In this document: positions 18,216 through 27,147 of the stretch, piece by piece
How positions within the stretch are numbered: position 1 is the stretch's first letter
Layout of the letters: each line of letters starts with the position of its first letter
DNA from: Gammaproteobacteria bacterium
GTDB lineage: Bacteria > Pseudomonadota > Gammaproteobacteria > Arenicellales > Poriferihabitantaceae
DNA length: 64,000 bases
Direction of reading: 5' to 3'
NCBI GenBank assembly: GCA_030432755.1
Contig: JAUILZ010000007.1
Location: forward strand, 1 to 64,000
Notes under the pieces: generated by a model
What the model was told of the DNA's origin: nothing
Databases searched by the model: none
Seen by the model: only the letters and a program-made list of their open reading frames with translations
Program-made: the position numbers and the translations under genes

Positions 18216-20997
18216 CACCGAACCGATCGTTTTCGGATTCGTTGTCGGTGAGCACGACCTTGCTGCGGCAGAACGCGGGCGTGGAGCAGTCGCGGCAGAC
18301 GCCCCCGTTGCCCGGATCGATGCGCGCGTCACCGGAAAGAAACTCTCGCGCGAGACCGCCCAGCGTAGCCTGCCAGCGGGGCGCGTGATTGGTCCATTCG
18401 CCGTAGTCATCGCGAATGTTTGAACGTTTGACCGGCGCATTGACCTTCAGGCCAGCGTGGTCGCCGAGCCCGGACTCGTCCGGGTGGCGCTCCGGGTCCA
18501 GCAACCCATCGAGCGCGCATTCGCCCAGTCGCACGCGGGCGAAGGCGACGACGCTGACGGGTATTGCCTCCGCCGCTTGCGAGAGGACGTAGAGCGGCAA
18601 CTGCGGATCCCCGGGGCGCTCGGCAAACCAGTTGGCGATGGACTGTCCGCCACCGGTCTTGTAGTCGATCAGCGCCAGGCTGCCGTCGGCGAAACGATCC
18701 ATGCGGTCGATCCGGAACGAAAGGTCGAGGCCTTCGAGCTGGAGGGGGACTTTCTCCTCCCGCCCGATCACCTCGAACGGCGCCGTGCGCGCTCGTTCGA
18801 TGGCGAACCATTCGTGCAGGGTGGCCCGCAACCATTCCCGCTGGGTTTCGAAGAACGCGTCACCGCAGCCGCTGACCTTGCGGTCACGGCCGCTGCTGGC
18901 ATCGATGGATGTGACGATGAGTGTATCCAGGGCGGCAGCATCCGTGGCGGCCAGAGTGGCGGAATCTCCGAGCCTGCGCCAGACCGTGTCCAGCACCCGG
19001 TGCACCAGCGTTCCCCGGCGCATCGGATCCAGGCCGGGGCGATTGAATGCGTGATCCCCGGCTCCCAGCCGATCGCGCAGAAAGGCGCTCCGCGGGCAAC
19101 GTGACTGGCGCTGGACCAGGCCGGTGCCGCCGGAGACGGTACCGCCGGGATGGGGCGGACCGTTGTCGTCGTCGATTTCGTCGAGTGACGCGCGGACTGC
19201 CTGAATCCTTGAGGCCAGGGTAGCCGCCGGTTCGCTTGTCGGCGGCTGTCCCGCCGCATTGCCCAGCAGCGGGCTTGGCATCAATTGCGTATCACCATCG
19301 TGGCGGGGTCTGCTCTGCACCAGGGTCTCCGTACTTGCAGCCAGGCGGGCATGCCTGCGGGCGGCCAGTGCATGGGCGAGGGTGACGTCGGCATCCGGGC
19401 AGCCCGCGTCACGCTGCACGCCCACCGGAAGGAACGGGTCCGGAGTCGGCGCGGACGGCCAGTGCTCACCCGTCAGGTCGGCGAACCAGGCCTGGTCGAA
19501 TTCGAGCCCGGCCGCCTCGCGAATGTCGAGCACTTCGAGCGACGTCTCCGGCGATTCGGGCTGGAACGTCTTTGCCGCCAGGCCGCGACCCAGCAGCGCG
19601 ACCGCGCGCGTCAGCCCGGTTTCGCCGTGCACCATTTCCAACGTGGCGAGGTGGAGGACCTGCTCGAGAATGGCTTCCCGGGCCTGGAACTGGTCGCTAT
19701 CCAGCGACTGGCCCGCGGCGGGCCAGCCGAGGTCTCCGGTGAGCGCGAGGATCACGCCCGAGAGCGCAGTCAGCGGGGCCTGCGCGGGGGTTTCACGAAC
19801 ACGGGCCCGCGCATTGACCAGGCGGTCTACCAGTAGTGGACAGCCCAGGCCGGAAAGCTCGCGCAACAGTTTGTCGATATCATGGTTCCAGGGTAGCCGC
19901 TCCCGCAGGGCAAGCGCCGCCGACGCGCGCGGCAGCAACTCCTCGCCATGACCGCCGATCACCGGAGACAGCAGCAGGCTCTCGGTCTCCTCCAGGGTCA
20001 GGGAATCCGCCGTCAGGGCGTCCAGCGCGGAAACCAGGCCCCTCGCGAAGGGATGGGCGTCCAGCCGATCGCCAAGGGAAACGTGAAATGGCAGGTCACG
20101 GCTCTCGCCGGGATTAACCGCCTGGTCGGGGGCGAGGACGGCCGTCAGCGTTTCGGTGATCTCGTCCCGGCGGGCGGCAAGATCCGGCACCACGATGGCA
20201 AGTCGCGCCGTGGGAGAGGCGGCCATGTGCTTCGCCGCCCAGCCCGCCGCCGCGCGCCACTGCGTATCGGCATCGTCAAAGGCATGGCAGGGGATGGCGG
20301 AAACATCGCGCCACCCGGGCTTGAGCACCTCGATTGCCGCGCCGCCTTTCTCCAGCGCGGCGATGAGGTGTTTCTGCTGCGCGGTCAGGATGTCGAACCC
20401 TGCCAACAGCAGGGGCGTGGCAGGCAGGGAATCCGTCGCCGCGGCGAGTACATCCGGCAGCCGGTAGCGATCGGTCCAGCCGCGTTCCACGCAGCGCGCT
20501 TCGTAAGTCCTTAACCAGCGGCGAAAGCCGGCATGGTCCGGGTGGCGGGAGGGCGGCAGGTCGTCGCCGGGTATACGCCATTCCCGCATCCGGCGCAACG
20601 TCGCGATGGCTGCGGTAGCCGTGGCCTCGACGTTCCAGAGCGGCTCTTCCGCGGCGTGGTGCCGCGCCAGATCATCCTGCACGATTTCCTGCCACACCAG
20701 CTGCAGCTGGGCGTCGTTGAGTGCAGTGAGGCCTTCCCCCGCCGTATCCGGCTGCAGCTCCTGGCAGCGCCCAATCCATGCGTCCCAGGTCAGGATGTCC
20801 GCGCTCTCCCAGGCTTTCCTGCCGGATTCGACCATGTCGTGGTCGTACTGGCCCCGCAGTTCGCGCGCGAGCCGGCGGGTGGCGGTGACCACGGTCCCGC
20901 CCTCTGCGATACATTCCGCGATGGCCGGGTTCAAGACAGGATTCAGAACGAAGTCCCGGCGAAGCAGAACGAAATCCCAGCGAAGGCCGGGATCCAT
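18208..20997 (-). CDS. AddB-like PD-(D/E)XK nuclease with Fe-S cysteines
   Basis: About 900-930 residues, matching the 'probable DNA repair protein' family paired with AddA-like helicases. The nuclease core is GTLVHRVLDTVW, FRIDRMDRF and ALIDYKTGGG. A cysteine before the nuclease (SRCPRSAFLR) plus C-x2-C-x5-C near the end (VCRDCSTPAFC) would bind the AddB-type 4Fe-4S cluster. The start is uncertain: ATG 20997 lies inside a family A repeat, so its first residues (MDPGLRWDF) are repeat-derived. Family members usually begin near LNPAIAECIAEGGTVV, which would need TTG 20934; ATG 21090 is another in-frame option. Confidence 0.85.
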   Translation of the reverse strand: MDPGLRWDFVLLRRDFVLNPVLNPAIAECIAEGGTVVTATRRLARELRGQYDHDMVESGRKAWESADILTWDAWIGRCQELQPDTAGEGLTALNDAQLQLVWQEIVQDDLARHHAAEEPLWNVEATATAAIATLRRMREWRIPGDDLPPSRHPDHAGFRRWLRTYEARCVERGWTDRYRLPDVLAAATDSLPATPLLLAGFDILTAQQKHLIAALEKGGAAIEVLKPGWRDVSAIPCHAFDDADTQWRAAAGWAAKHMAASPTARLAIVVPDLAARRDEITETLTAVLAPDQAVNPGESRDLPFHVSLGDRLDAHPFARGLVSALDALTADSLTLEETESLLLSPVIGGHGEELLPRASAALALRERLPWNHDIDKLLRELSGLGCPLLVDRLVNARARVRETPAQAPLTALSGVILALTGDLGWPAAGQSLDSDQFQAREAILEQVLHLATLEMVHGETGLTRAVALLGRGLAAKTFQPESPETSLEVLDIREAAGLEFDQAWFADLTGEHWPSAPTPDPFLPVGVQRDAGCPDADVTLAHALAARRHARLAASTETLVQSRPRHDGDTQLMPSPLLGNAAGQPPTSEPAATLASRIQAVRASLDEIDDDNGPPHPGGTVSGGTGLVQRQSRCPRSAFLRDRLGAGDHAFNRPGLDPMRRGTLVHRVLDTVWRRLGDSATLAATDAAALDTLIVTSIDASSGRDRKVSGCGDAFFETQREWLRATLHEWFAIERARTAPFEVIGREEKVPLQLEGLDLSFRIDRMDRFADGSLALIDYKTGGGQSIANWFAERPGDPQLPLYVLSQAAEAIPVSVVAFARVRLGECALDGLLDPERHPDESGLGDHAGLKVNAPVKRSNIRDDYGEWTNHAPRWQATLGGLAREFLSGDARIDPGNGGVCRDCSTPAFCRSKVVLTDNESENDRFGDD

Positions 20998-21155
20998 TTC
21001 ATGCGCCCTGCACGCTCCGTGGCATGGACGCCAGCTTTCGCTGGCGTTTCGGAGTATTGGCCTGAAATCCCAGCGAAGGCTGGGATCCATTTCATGCGCC
21101 CTGCACGCTTCGTGACATGGACGCCAGCTTTCGCTGGCGTTTCGAGAGGCTGGAC
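20971..21155. repeat. Family A repeat, two tandem 93-bp units
   Basis: Two near-identical 93-bp units begin GAAATCCCAGCGAAGG at 20971 and 21064. Each holds an AATCCCAGCGAAGG-CTGGGATCC dyad, a GCGCCCTGCACGCTTCGTG spacer and a GACGCCAGCTTTCGCTGGCGT palindrome core. The length is a multiple of three, so all reading frames stay partly open and yield characteristic peptides (MDPSLRWDF, TPAKAGVH, PAFAGI) known as spurious translations of proteobacterial intergenic repeats. It abuts the AddB-like gene start. Confidence 0.88.
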
Positions 21156-21179
21156 AGGTGCGCCCTGGATCAAGAGGTT

Positions 21180-21241
21180 TAGCCCGGATGTTTCATCAGG
21201 TTGCAACCGGGCCCGTTTTCGGCTGGTGGAATATTCGGGCT
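21180..21241 (+). repeat. Family B dispersed repeat, copy 1
   Basis: A block of about 60 bp running from TAGCCCGGATGTTTCATCAG through GTTGCAACCGGGCCCG to GGAATATTCGGGCTC. A nearly identical block is present in reverse orientation at 62648-62705. Its edge coincides with the stop codon of the downstream-strand gene at 21241. It has no coding character. Confidence 0.82.
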
Positions 21242-21744
21242 CAATTCGGCTGCGCCCGCTGCATGCTGGCGTTGAGCGCTTCCGCCATCTCGCGGCTGCG
21301 CTCGTGACTGAGGCGCCGCTCGAGCAGTGGTATCAGGATCGACTCCACCCGGTCGTGGTGACGGGCGAGGATGTTGGCGGTGCGAACGAAGGTATCGAGC
21401 CGGTCAACCATCGCCGACCGCAGGGAGCCTTCACCGCCCCCGGCGGCATCGAGCTGGTCGAGGGCCTCGTTCAGGCCGGTGAGGCTGCGTCTGAGTATCA
21501 TGAAGTCGGTGCGCACGAGCTCGCCGTCCTCCTCGCCGCCCTGTTCCCGGCTGACCTCCTCGAAGCCGCTCTCGCTCACTTCCAGGGTGCCGAGGAGCAG
21601 GCGCGAGAACAGCCCGAGGTGGCGCCGCGCGGCGCCGAGATCGAGCGCCGTGACCGCCTCGAGGAACTGGTGGTAGCGATGCCCGGCGACGCTGTACCAG
21701 TGGTCCAGCTCGGCGGGCAGGGGGTGTTCCCGGGGTTCGCTCAT
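21241..21744 (-). CDS. Uncharacterised helical protein
   Basis: I do not recognise this 167-residue protein. It is predicted almost wholly helical, acidic, without signal peptide or membrane segment. The C-terminal part, ILARHHDRVESILIPLLERR, has a histidine-glutamate pattern loosely like hemerythrin-type four-helix bundles, but the full ligand set is not evident. It lies nine bases downstream of the phhB stop, so the two are probably co-transcribed. The stop codon sits at the border of a dispersed repeat, so the C-terminus could have been altered by the repeat. Confidence 0.6.
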   Translation of the reverse strand: MSEPREHPLPAELDHWYSVAGHRYHQFLEAVTALDLGAARRHLGLFSRLLLGTLEVSESGFEEVSREQGGEEDGELVRTDFMILRRSLTGLNEALDQLDAAGGGEGSLRSAMVDRLDTFVRTANILARHHDRVESILIPLLERRLSHERSREMAEALNASMQRAQPN

Positions 21745-21753
21745 CGGCCGGTA

Positions 21754-22059
21754 TCAGTCGCGGGCGAGCCGTTCCATGCGGCGGGCGAGGGTGAAGTCGA
21801 GCGCGGTGATGCCACCGGCCTCGTGGGTGTACAGGTTGACCTCAACCACGCTGTAGACGTTGGACCAGTCCGGGTGGTGATTCATTTTCTCCGCGAGCAT
21901 GGCAGCGCGGGTCATGAAGCCGAAGGCGGTGACGAAGTCGTCGAAGGTGAAGCGGCGGCAGAGCCGGCCGCCGATCAGCGTCCATTCCTCCTGCGCGTCC
22001 TGGTTGAGTTCGTCCAGGGCCTGCTGGAGTTCGCCGATGGTCAATACCTTTTCAGTCAT
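21754..22059 (-). CDS. phhB: Pterin-4a-carbinolamine dehydratase
   Basis: A 101-residue PCD/DCoH protein that dehydrates 4a-hydroxytetrahydrobiopterin, recycling the pterin cofactor of aromatic amino acid hydroxylases, or acting in molybdopterin metabolism. The family signature [20 protein letters not shown] (58-77) followed by [11 protein letters not shown] is complete, with H61, H62 and H79 as the active-site histidines. No phenylalanine hydroxylase gene is in the window. Located 19 bases after the SDR gene on the same strand. Confidence 0.94.
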   Translation of the reverse strand: MTEKVLTIGELQQALDELNQDAQEEWTLIGGRLCRRFTFDDFVTAFGFMTRAAMLAEKMNHHPDWSNVYSVVEVNLYTHEAGGITALDFTLARRMERLARD

Positions 22060-22078
22060 GCTGGCGTGTCGCGCGGGA

Positions 22079-22891
22079 TCAGGCGAAGGGCGGAAATCCG
22101 CCGTCGGCCCACACGGGGCCCGAGACGATGGGGTTCTCCATCATCGCGACGATGGCGTCGGCGATCTCCGCGGGTTCGATTTTACGATCTATGAGGACCA
22201 TTTTCCGCAGGTGTTCCTCGAACAGGCCGTCCGGAAGCTGCTCCACCATCGGGGTGGCGACGAAACCGGGATGAATCGCCTTGACCTGCACCCCGTGGTA
22301 GGCGCCCTCGATGTTGAGCGTCTTCGCCGCTGCGTTGAGTCCGGACTTCGCGCTCGAATAGGATACCTGGCCGCGGTTGCCGCGGCAGGCTACGGAGCCG
22401 ATGAGCACCGCGGAGCCCTGGAACTCTTCCTGTGCGGTCCAGCGCCCGATGCCCTTTTGCGCGCGGTCGCGGGCTATGCCTGCGATCATCTCCATGGTCC
22501 AGTAGGTCGGGTGCATCAGGTTGACCTCGAGCACCTGTCGGAACAGGTCCTCGTCGTAGAGCTCGGTGGTTCCGGTCTCGCGGTCGACCTTGACCGCCAT
22601 GGCGTCGCGCAGGATGCCCGCCGCGGGCACGCAGATCCGCACCACGCCGCGGCCGGCCATGTCCGCGAATACCTTCGCTCGAAACGCGCTGTCGGTGACA
22701 TTTCCCTGGAAGGCGACGGCCACGTCGCGGCCGGCATCGACGTTGACCTGTTGCGCGGCCCCGCTAATGCCGTCGGTCAGGTCGACCATGCCCACGGCGC
22801 TCACCCCGCCGGCCACCAGCCGGCGTACAACCGCGTTGCCGATGCCGCTGGCGGCGCCGGTGACGACCGCCACCGTGTTTTCGATCTTCAT
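22079..22891 (-). CDS. Short-chain dehydrogenase/reductase
   Basis: A 270-residue classical SDR. Cofactor motif TGAASGIG (11-18) and catalytic S166, Y178, K182 ([19 protein letters not shown]) are present. The usual NNAG motif is replaced by VPAAGI (88-93), as in HSD10-like and some 3-hydroxyacyl-CoA dehydrogenases, and a 15-HPGD-like function is possible. The final [12 protein letters not shown] is typical SDR. Substrate unknown. First gene of a three-gene minus-strand group with phhB. Confidence 0.85.
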   Translation of the reverse strand: MKIENTVAVVTGAASGIGNAVVRRLVAGGVSAVGMVDLTDGISGAAQQVNVDAGRDVAVAFQGNVTDSAFRAKVFADMAGRGVVRICVPAAGILRDAMAVKVDRETGTTELYDEDLFRQVLEVNLMHPTYWTMEMIAGIARDRAQKGIGRWTAQEEFQGSAVLIGSVACRGNRGQVSYSSAKSGLNAAAKTLNIEGAYHGVQVKAIHPGFVATPMVEQLPDGLFEEHLRKMVLIDRKIEPAEIADAIVAMMENPIVSGPVWADGGFPPFA

Positions 22892-23191
22892 CGGAGACTA
22901 TTCTTCAATCGGGAAAGGGGCAGGGATCAAACCACAAAGAGGGCGCATTGGAAAGCCGGTGACGCGATGCCTCCGGTGTCTCCGCGGACTCCGCGCGAAT
23001 GGCTGCCATGGCCCGCCCGAGCGGGCTCCATGAGAATGAAGTTTGCTATAATCCGCCGATTTTCCGCCCCCCGGAAACGGTCCCGGCGTGGCTGGAACCC
23101 ATTTCCGCCCGCGGCCGGTCGCCCACCGGAACGGGACCCTGGCGGAACAGTTGAACAGTTTCCTTATACAAATCGAGTCCTGAGGTAAATC
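22892..23191. other. Divergent intergenic region, SDR / petA
   Basis: This 300-base region holds no gene. It contains a small hairpin GCCCGC-CCGA-GCGGGC (23011-23026), an extended -10 promoter (23044-23052) reading toward petA, and about 140 bases of untranslated leader containing several GC-rich dyads. No known riboswitch pattern is recognised. Confidence 0.6.
23041..23052 (+). promoter_or_regulatory. Extended -10 promoter of petABC
   Basis: GTTTGCTATAAT (23041-23052) carries a perfect TATAAT with the TGn extension that lets sigma70 act without a strong -35; the region 17 bases upstream (GGCTCC) is a poor -35. The identical 12-mer stands upstream of kdsD at 52851. Confidence 0.6.
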
Positions 23192-23770
23192 GTGACTGAC
23201 GAGCCTGTAGATCACAAGCGTCGGCGCTTGCTAACCATCGCCACGTCGGGTGTCGGCGCGGTCGGCGCGGCAGCCCTGGTGGTGCCGTTCGCCGGCAGCA
23301 TGGTGCCCAGCGAAAAGGCCAAGGCGGCCGGCGCGCCGGTGAAAGTCGATATCAGCAACCTGGAATCAGGTCAGCAGCTGACCGTCGAATGGCGCGGCAA
23401 ACCGGTGTGGATCATCCGCCGCAGCAAGGAGGTCCTCGACTTCCTGCCGAGCATGGACGGCCAGCTGGTAGACCCCGGATCCGAGATGGCCCAGCAGCCG
23501 GACTACGCGCGCAACGAGCTGCGCTCCATCCGCGAGGAAGTGGTCGTGCTGGTCGGGATCTGTACCCATTTGGGCTGTTCCCCCAAGTACCGACCCGAGT
23601 TTGCCGCCACCGCGGAAGCGGCCTTCCTCTGCGCCTGCCACGGATCGCGCTTCGATCTCGCCGGCCGGGTGTACAAGAACGTGCCGGCGCCGAAGAACCT
23701 CGAGGTGCCACCGCACGTGTACACGAGCGACACTGAAATCCTCATCGGATCCGACTCGGAGGCAGCGTAA
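23192..23770 (+). CDS. petA: Cytochrome bc1 Rieske iron-sulfur subunit
   Basis: A 192-residue Rieske protein of the ubiquinol-cytochrome c reductase (complex III). The N-terminus has a Tat-type signal-anchor (KRRRLLTIATSG then a hydrophobic helix to about residue 36). Cluster boxes are CTHLGC (124-129) and CACHGS (147-152): C124, H126, C147 and H150 should bind the 2Fe-2S centre, with C129-C149 forming the disulfide. Start is GTG 23192 behind GAGGT. Its stop shares one base with petB ATG. Confidence 0.97.
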   Translation: MTDEPVDHKRRRLLTIATSGVGAVGAAALVVPFAGSMVPSEKAKAAGAPVKVDISNLESGQQLTVEWRGKPVWIIRRSKEVLDFLPSMDGQLVDPGSEMAQQPDYARNELRSIREEVVVLVGICTHLGCSPKYRPEFAATAEAAFLCACHGSRFDLAGRVYKNVPAPKNLEVPPHVYTSDTEILIGSDSEAA

Positions 23771-25182
23771 TGAGTTTCAACGAGTGGTTCAACAAGCGCT
23801 TCCCCGCGGACAAGATGATGCGGGAGCACCTGACCGAGTACTTCGCGCCTAAGAATTTCAATTTCTGGTACTTCTTCGGCAGCCTGGCGCTCATGGTGCT
23901 GGTGTTGCAGATCGTCACCGGCGTCCTGCTGGCGATGAACTACAAGCCCGACGCGGAACTCGCCTTCGCCTCCGTCGAATACATCATGCGCGACGTATGG
24001 GGTGGCTGGTTCGTGCGCTACATGCATTCCACCGGCGCCTCGTTCTTCTTCATCGTGATCTACCTGCACATGTTCCGCGGGCTGCTCTACGGTTCCTACA
24101 AGAACCCGCGCGAGCTGGTCTGGATCTTCGGCATGGTGATCTACATCGCGATGATGGCGACCGCTTTCTTCGGCTACCTGCTGCCCTGGGGGCAGATGTC
24201 CTACTGGGGAGCACAGGTCATCGTCAACCTGTTCGAGACTCTGCCCATCATCGGCGGCGCGCTGTCCGAGTGGATCCGCGGCGACTACGTGATCTCCGAC
24301 ATCACGCTGAACCGCTTCTACGCGTTCCACTACCTGATCCCGTTCATCCTCGTCGCCCTCGTGGTGCTGCACATCATCGCGCTGCACGAGACCGGTTCCA
24401 ACAACCCGGACGGGGTGGAGATCAAAAAAGGTCCGAAAGGCAATCGCTGGAGCAAGGACGCGCCCGCCGACGGCATCCCCTTCCATCCGTACTACACGGT
24501 GAAGGACCTCCTCGGCGTGGTGGTGTTCCTGGTGTTCTTCTTCGCCGTGGTGTTTTTCTTCCCGGAGATGGGCGGCTACTTCATCGAGGCGCCTAACTTC
24601 GAGCCCGCCAACCCGCTGAAGACCCCGGAACATATCGCGCCGGTGTGGTACTTCACGCCCTACTACGCCATTTTGCGCGCGGTGCCGAGCTTCGCCGGCA
24701 CCCAGGTCTGGGGCGTGCTCGCCATGGGCGCCGCCATCGTGCTGTTCTTCTTCCTGCCCTGGCTGGATCGCAGCCCGGTCAAGTCGGTGCGCTACAAGGG
24801 CCCGTCCACCAAGGTGTTCCTCGCGATCTTCGTGGTCACGTTCCTGGTGCTCGGCTGGCTCGGCACCGAGGCGCCGTCAGTGGAACTCACCGCGATGGCG
24901 CAGTTCCTCACCGTGGTCTACTTCCTCTTCTTCCTGCTGATGCCCTGCTATTCCGGCACCGGAGACAACCTGGGATTCAGCGGTTTCCTCCTGTTCGTCA
25001 TCGGCCTGTTGATGTCGCTCGGCCTGTTCTACCTCCTGTGGGGCGAAACGCCGGACCTGTCCACCGCCATGAAATGGTTCTATACCCTGGTGACCATCGC
25101 TATCCTGTTCTTCCTCGGCGTCAAGCCGGGCTGGATCAGGGCCGACGCGATCAAGCCCGTACCCGAGCGGGTGACCGGATGA
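23770..25182 (+). CDS. petB: Cytochrome b, with extra C-terminal helices
   Basis: The 470-residue membrane core of complex III carrying two haems b: ligands H86, H100, H187 and H201. The Qo loop reads PVWY (291-294), the variant usual in beta/gammaproteobacteria in place of PEWY. Proteobacterial cytochrome b is normally about 400-420 residues and ends LLMPxYS...KPVPERVTG. Here both ends of that tail exist (LLMPCYS, 389-395; KPVPERVTG, 462-470), but roughly 60 residues with two extra hydrophobic helices (about 403-424 and 436-452) lie between them. Overlaps petC by ATGA. Confidence 0.96.
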   Translation: MSFNEWFNKRFPADKMMREHLTEYFAPKNFNFWYFFGSLALMVLVLQIVTGVLLAMNYKPDAELAFASVEYIMRDVWGGWFVRYMHSTGASFFFIVIYLHMFRGLLYGSYKNPRELVWIFGMVIYIAMMATAFFGYLLPWGQMSYWGAQVIVNLFETLPIIGGALSEWIRGDYVISDITLNRFYAFHYLIPFILVALVVLHIIALHETGSNNPDGVEIKKGPKGNRWSKDAPADGIPFHPYYTVKDLLGVVVFLVFFFAVVFFFPEMGGYFIEAPNFEPANPLKTPEHIAPVWYFTPYYAILRAVPSFAGTQVWGVLAMGAAIVLFFFLPWLDRSPVKSVRYKGPSTKVFLAIFVVTFLVLGWLGTEAPSVELTAMAQFLTVVYFLFFLLMPCYSGTGDNLGFSGFLLFVIGLLMSLGLFYLLWGETPDLSTAMKWFYTLVTIAILFFLGVKPGWIRADAIKPVPERVTG

Positions 25183-25934
25183 AGACGTACGCCATGAGAA
25201 CTCTCGCAATCCTCTCGCTGCTGGCGCTCGCGCCGGTTTCCGTTCACGCGGCCGGCGGCCATGGGCTCGACCTGGAGCCGATGGAAGTGCGCCTACAGGA
25301 CACCCGTTCCCTGCAAAATGGCGCGAAGATCTTTGTCAACTACTGCCTGTCCTGTCACAGTGCGAAGTACCAGCGGTACAACCGCATGGCCGAGGACCTG
25401 CAGATCCCGGCCGACCTGGTGGAACAGGAGATGCTGGTCGGTGACGCGAAGATCGGCGATCCGATGACCACGACGATGCCGAAGGACAAGGCAGCGGAAT
25501 GGTTCGGCGTCGCGCCGCCCGACCTGACGCTCGTCGCCCGCCTGCGCGGCGCAGACTGGCTCTACAACTATTTCAAGGGCTTCTACGTCGACGAGACCAC
25601 CGTCAGCGGCTGGAACAACACCGTGTTTCCCAATGTCGCCATGCCTCACGTGCTCGCGGAGTGGCAGGGCCGGCAACGTGCAGTGTTTGGCCAGGACGAT
25701 CATGGCAACCCGGTGTTCGAGCGTTTTGAGCAGGAAACCGAGGGCGCCATGGACGCCCACGAGTTCGACCATGCGATGCAGGACCTGACGAACTACCTGG
25801 TCTACATGGGTGAGCCCGCGCGTCTCAAGCGGGTGCGCTATGGCATGTGGGTCATGCTTTTCCTGTTCGCGTTCGGGGCATTGGCCTACCTGCTGAAGAA
25901 AGAGTACTGGCGGGACGTCGATGTCTCGCATTGA
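25179..25934 (+). CDS. petC: Cytochrome c1
   Basis: A 251-residue cytochrome c1: cleavable signal peptide (LAILSLLALAPVSVHA), haem c site CLSCH (C56, C59, H60), likely sixth ligand M155 in FPNVAMPHVL, and a C-terminal membrane anchor (about 224-241) followed by LKKEYWRDV. It passes electrons from the Rieske centre to soluble cytochrome c. Starts in an ATGA overlap with petB, and its own end overlaps sspA by 14 bases. Confidence 0.97.
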   Translation: MKTYAMRTLAILSLLALAPVSVHAAGGHGLDLEPMEVRLQDTRSLQNGAKIFVNYCLSCHSAKYQRYNRMAEDLQIPADLVEQEMLVGDAKIGDPMTTTMPKDKAAEWFGVAPPDLTLVARLRGADWLYNYFKGFYVDETTVSGWNNTVFPNVAMPHVLAEWQGRQRAVFGQDDHGNPVFERFEQETEGAMDAHEFDHAMQDLTNYLVYMGEPARLKRVRYGMWVMLFLFAFGALAYLLKKEYWRDVDVSH

Positions 25935-26592
25935 CCGTGACGACCCCGCGGTGAACGACCTCAACAACCTGCTCAACCGGCGTCCCGCGATGACGCTGCT
26001 CTCGGGCCCGGTCTGCGTTCTCAGTCACTGCGTGCGGATCGTGCTGCTGGAGAAGGACGTCGAATGCTCCGTGGAATTCGTTTCCGGCGGTGGCGACCTT
26101 TCGCTGCTGGCGGAACACAATCCCTACAGCGAGACCCCGACCCTGGTGGACCGGGACATCTCGCTCTATGACACCTCGGTGATCATGGAGTACCTCGACG
26201 AGCGCTTCCCCCATCCGCCGCTGATGCCGGTGGATCCGATCACCCGCGCCAAGACCCGGCTGATGATTTCCCGGCTGAGCCGGGACTGGCTCGGACCGGT
26301 AAGCGCGCTCGGCGACAGCCTGCCGCTGAAGCCGCCGGCCGCGTTGAAGAAGTCGATCCACGACGGGCTGATCGCGCTCTCGCCGCTGTTCCGTGACCAG
26401 CCGTATTTCCTCGGCCTCGAGTACACCCTGGTCGATACTTTCATGGCGCCGCTGCTCTGGCGCCTGCCTGCTCTCGGCATCCAGTTGCCGAAGCAGGCGT
26501 CGCCGATCGTCGAGTATGGCGGCCGCCTGTTCGCGCGGCCCGCGTTTCGTGACAGTCTCAGTGAACCGGAACGGGAAATGCGGTCATCGTGA
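25921..26592 (+). CDS. sspA: Stringent starvation protein A
   Basis: A 223-residue glutathione-S-transferase-fold protein that binds RNA polymerase in enterobacteria and alters transcription in starvation and acid stress. Core signatures are MTLLSGPVCVLSHCVRIVLL and NPYSETPTLVDRDISLYDTSVIMEYLDERFP. The start may be ATG 25921, overlapping petC, or ATG 25990 just before MTLLSG; E. coli SspA has about ten residues before the same point, so neither is certain. The petABC-sspAB order is conserved in many beta/gammaproteobacteria. Confidence 0.94.
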   Translation: MSRIDRDDPAVNDLNNLLNRRPAMTLLSGPVCVLSHCVRIVLLEKDVECSVEFVSGGGDLSLLAEHNPYSETPTLVDRDISLYDTSVIMEYLDERFPHPPLMPVDPITRAKTRLMISRLSRDWLGPVSALGDSLPLKPPAALKKSIHDGLIALSPLFRDQPYFLGLEYTLVDTFMAPLLWRLPALGIQLPKQASPIVEYGGRLFARPAFRDSLSEPEREMRSS

Positions 26593-27071
26593 GTGACCCC
26601 ACCGCGCCGGAAGCGGGGTCCACCAGGCCCTACCTCGTGCGCGCGATCCATGACTGGTGCCTGGACAATGCGCTCACGCCACAGATCATGGTAGATGCCA
26701 CGCTGCCGGGCGTGGCGGTGCCACAGGGATTCGCCGACGACGGCCGCATCGTGCTCAACCTGCATCCCAACGCGGTGCGCGGCCTCGAGCTTGGCGACGA
26801 GTACCTGATGTTCAGCGCCCGCTTCTCCGGGCGCGCCGAGGAGATTGCTATCCCGGTGGAGGCGGTGCTAGCGGTGTACGCGCGGGAAAACGGCCAGGGT
26901 ATCGTATTCCAGGCCGATGGCAGCGGAATCACGCCGCCTTCGCCGCCGGGGCGAAAGCCCGGCGCGGAAACTGGTGAAGGTAATGGCGGCAAGGACGGAC
27001 CCGATTCGGACGGCAACGACACCGATGGCAAGGGCCCGAAGCCTGGTTCGCACCTCAAGGTGGTGAAGTAG
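26589..27071 (+). CDS. sspB: ClpXP adaptor SspB
   Basis: A 160-residue SspB. It tethers ssrA-tagged polypeptides to ClpX. The folded domain (about 12-105: RPYLVRAIHDWCLDN, VLNLHPNAVRGLELGDEYLMFSARF) is followed by a long flexible Gly/Asp/Lys-rich linker, ending in HLKVVK, the ClpX-binding tail (LRVVK in E. coli). Start is GTG 26589, overlapping the sspA stop by four bases (GTGA). The linker is low-complexity, as expected for this adaptor. Confidence 0.95.
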   Translation: MSDPTAPEAGSTRPYLVRAIHDWCLDNALTPQIMVDATLPGVAVPQGFADDGRIVLNLHPNAVRGLELGDEYLMFSARFSGRAEEIAIPVEAVLAVYARENGQGIVFQADGSGITPPSPPGRKPGAETGEGNGGKDGPDSDGNDTDGKGPKPGSHLKVVK

Positions 27072-27147
27072 GGCCGATCCGTCTCGCGCGGCGGCGGAGC
27101 AGGAGGTCCGGCTCTCGATTCCCGGACTGCGTCTCGCGGGGCGCCTG

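Noticed and set aside
16017..18251. A 744-codon plus-strand open frame opposite the AddA-like gene.
   Set aside because: The minus strand shows complete helicase motifs; the plus frame is a shadow of GC-rich third positions.
20971..21155. Tandem repeat considered as a CRISPR array or minisatellite.
   Set aside because: There are only two 93-bp units with no unique spacers, and the modules recur at single sites elsewhere. It fits an intergenic repeat family.
20943..21206. An 87-codon minus-strand frame reading TPAKAGVH and PAFAGI peptides.
   Set aside because: These peptides are known spurious translations of proteobacterial intergenic repeats.
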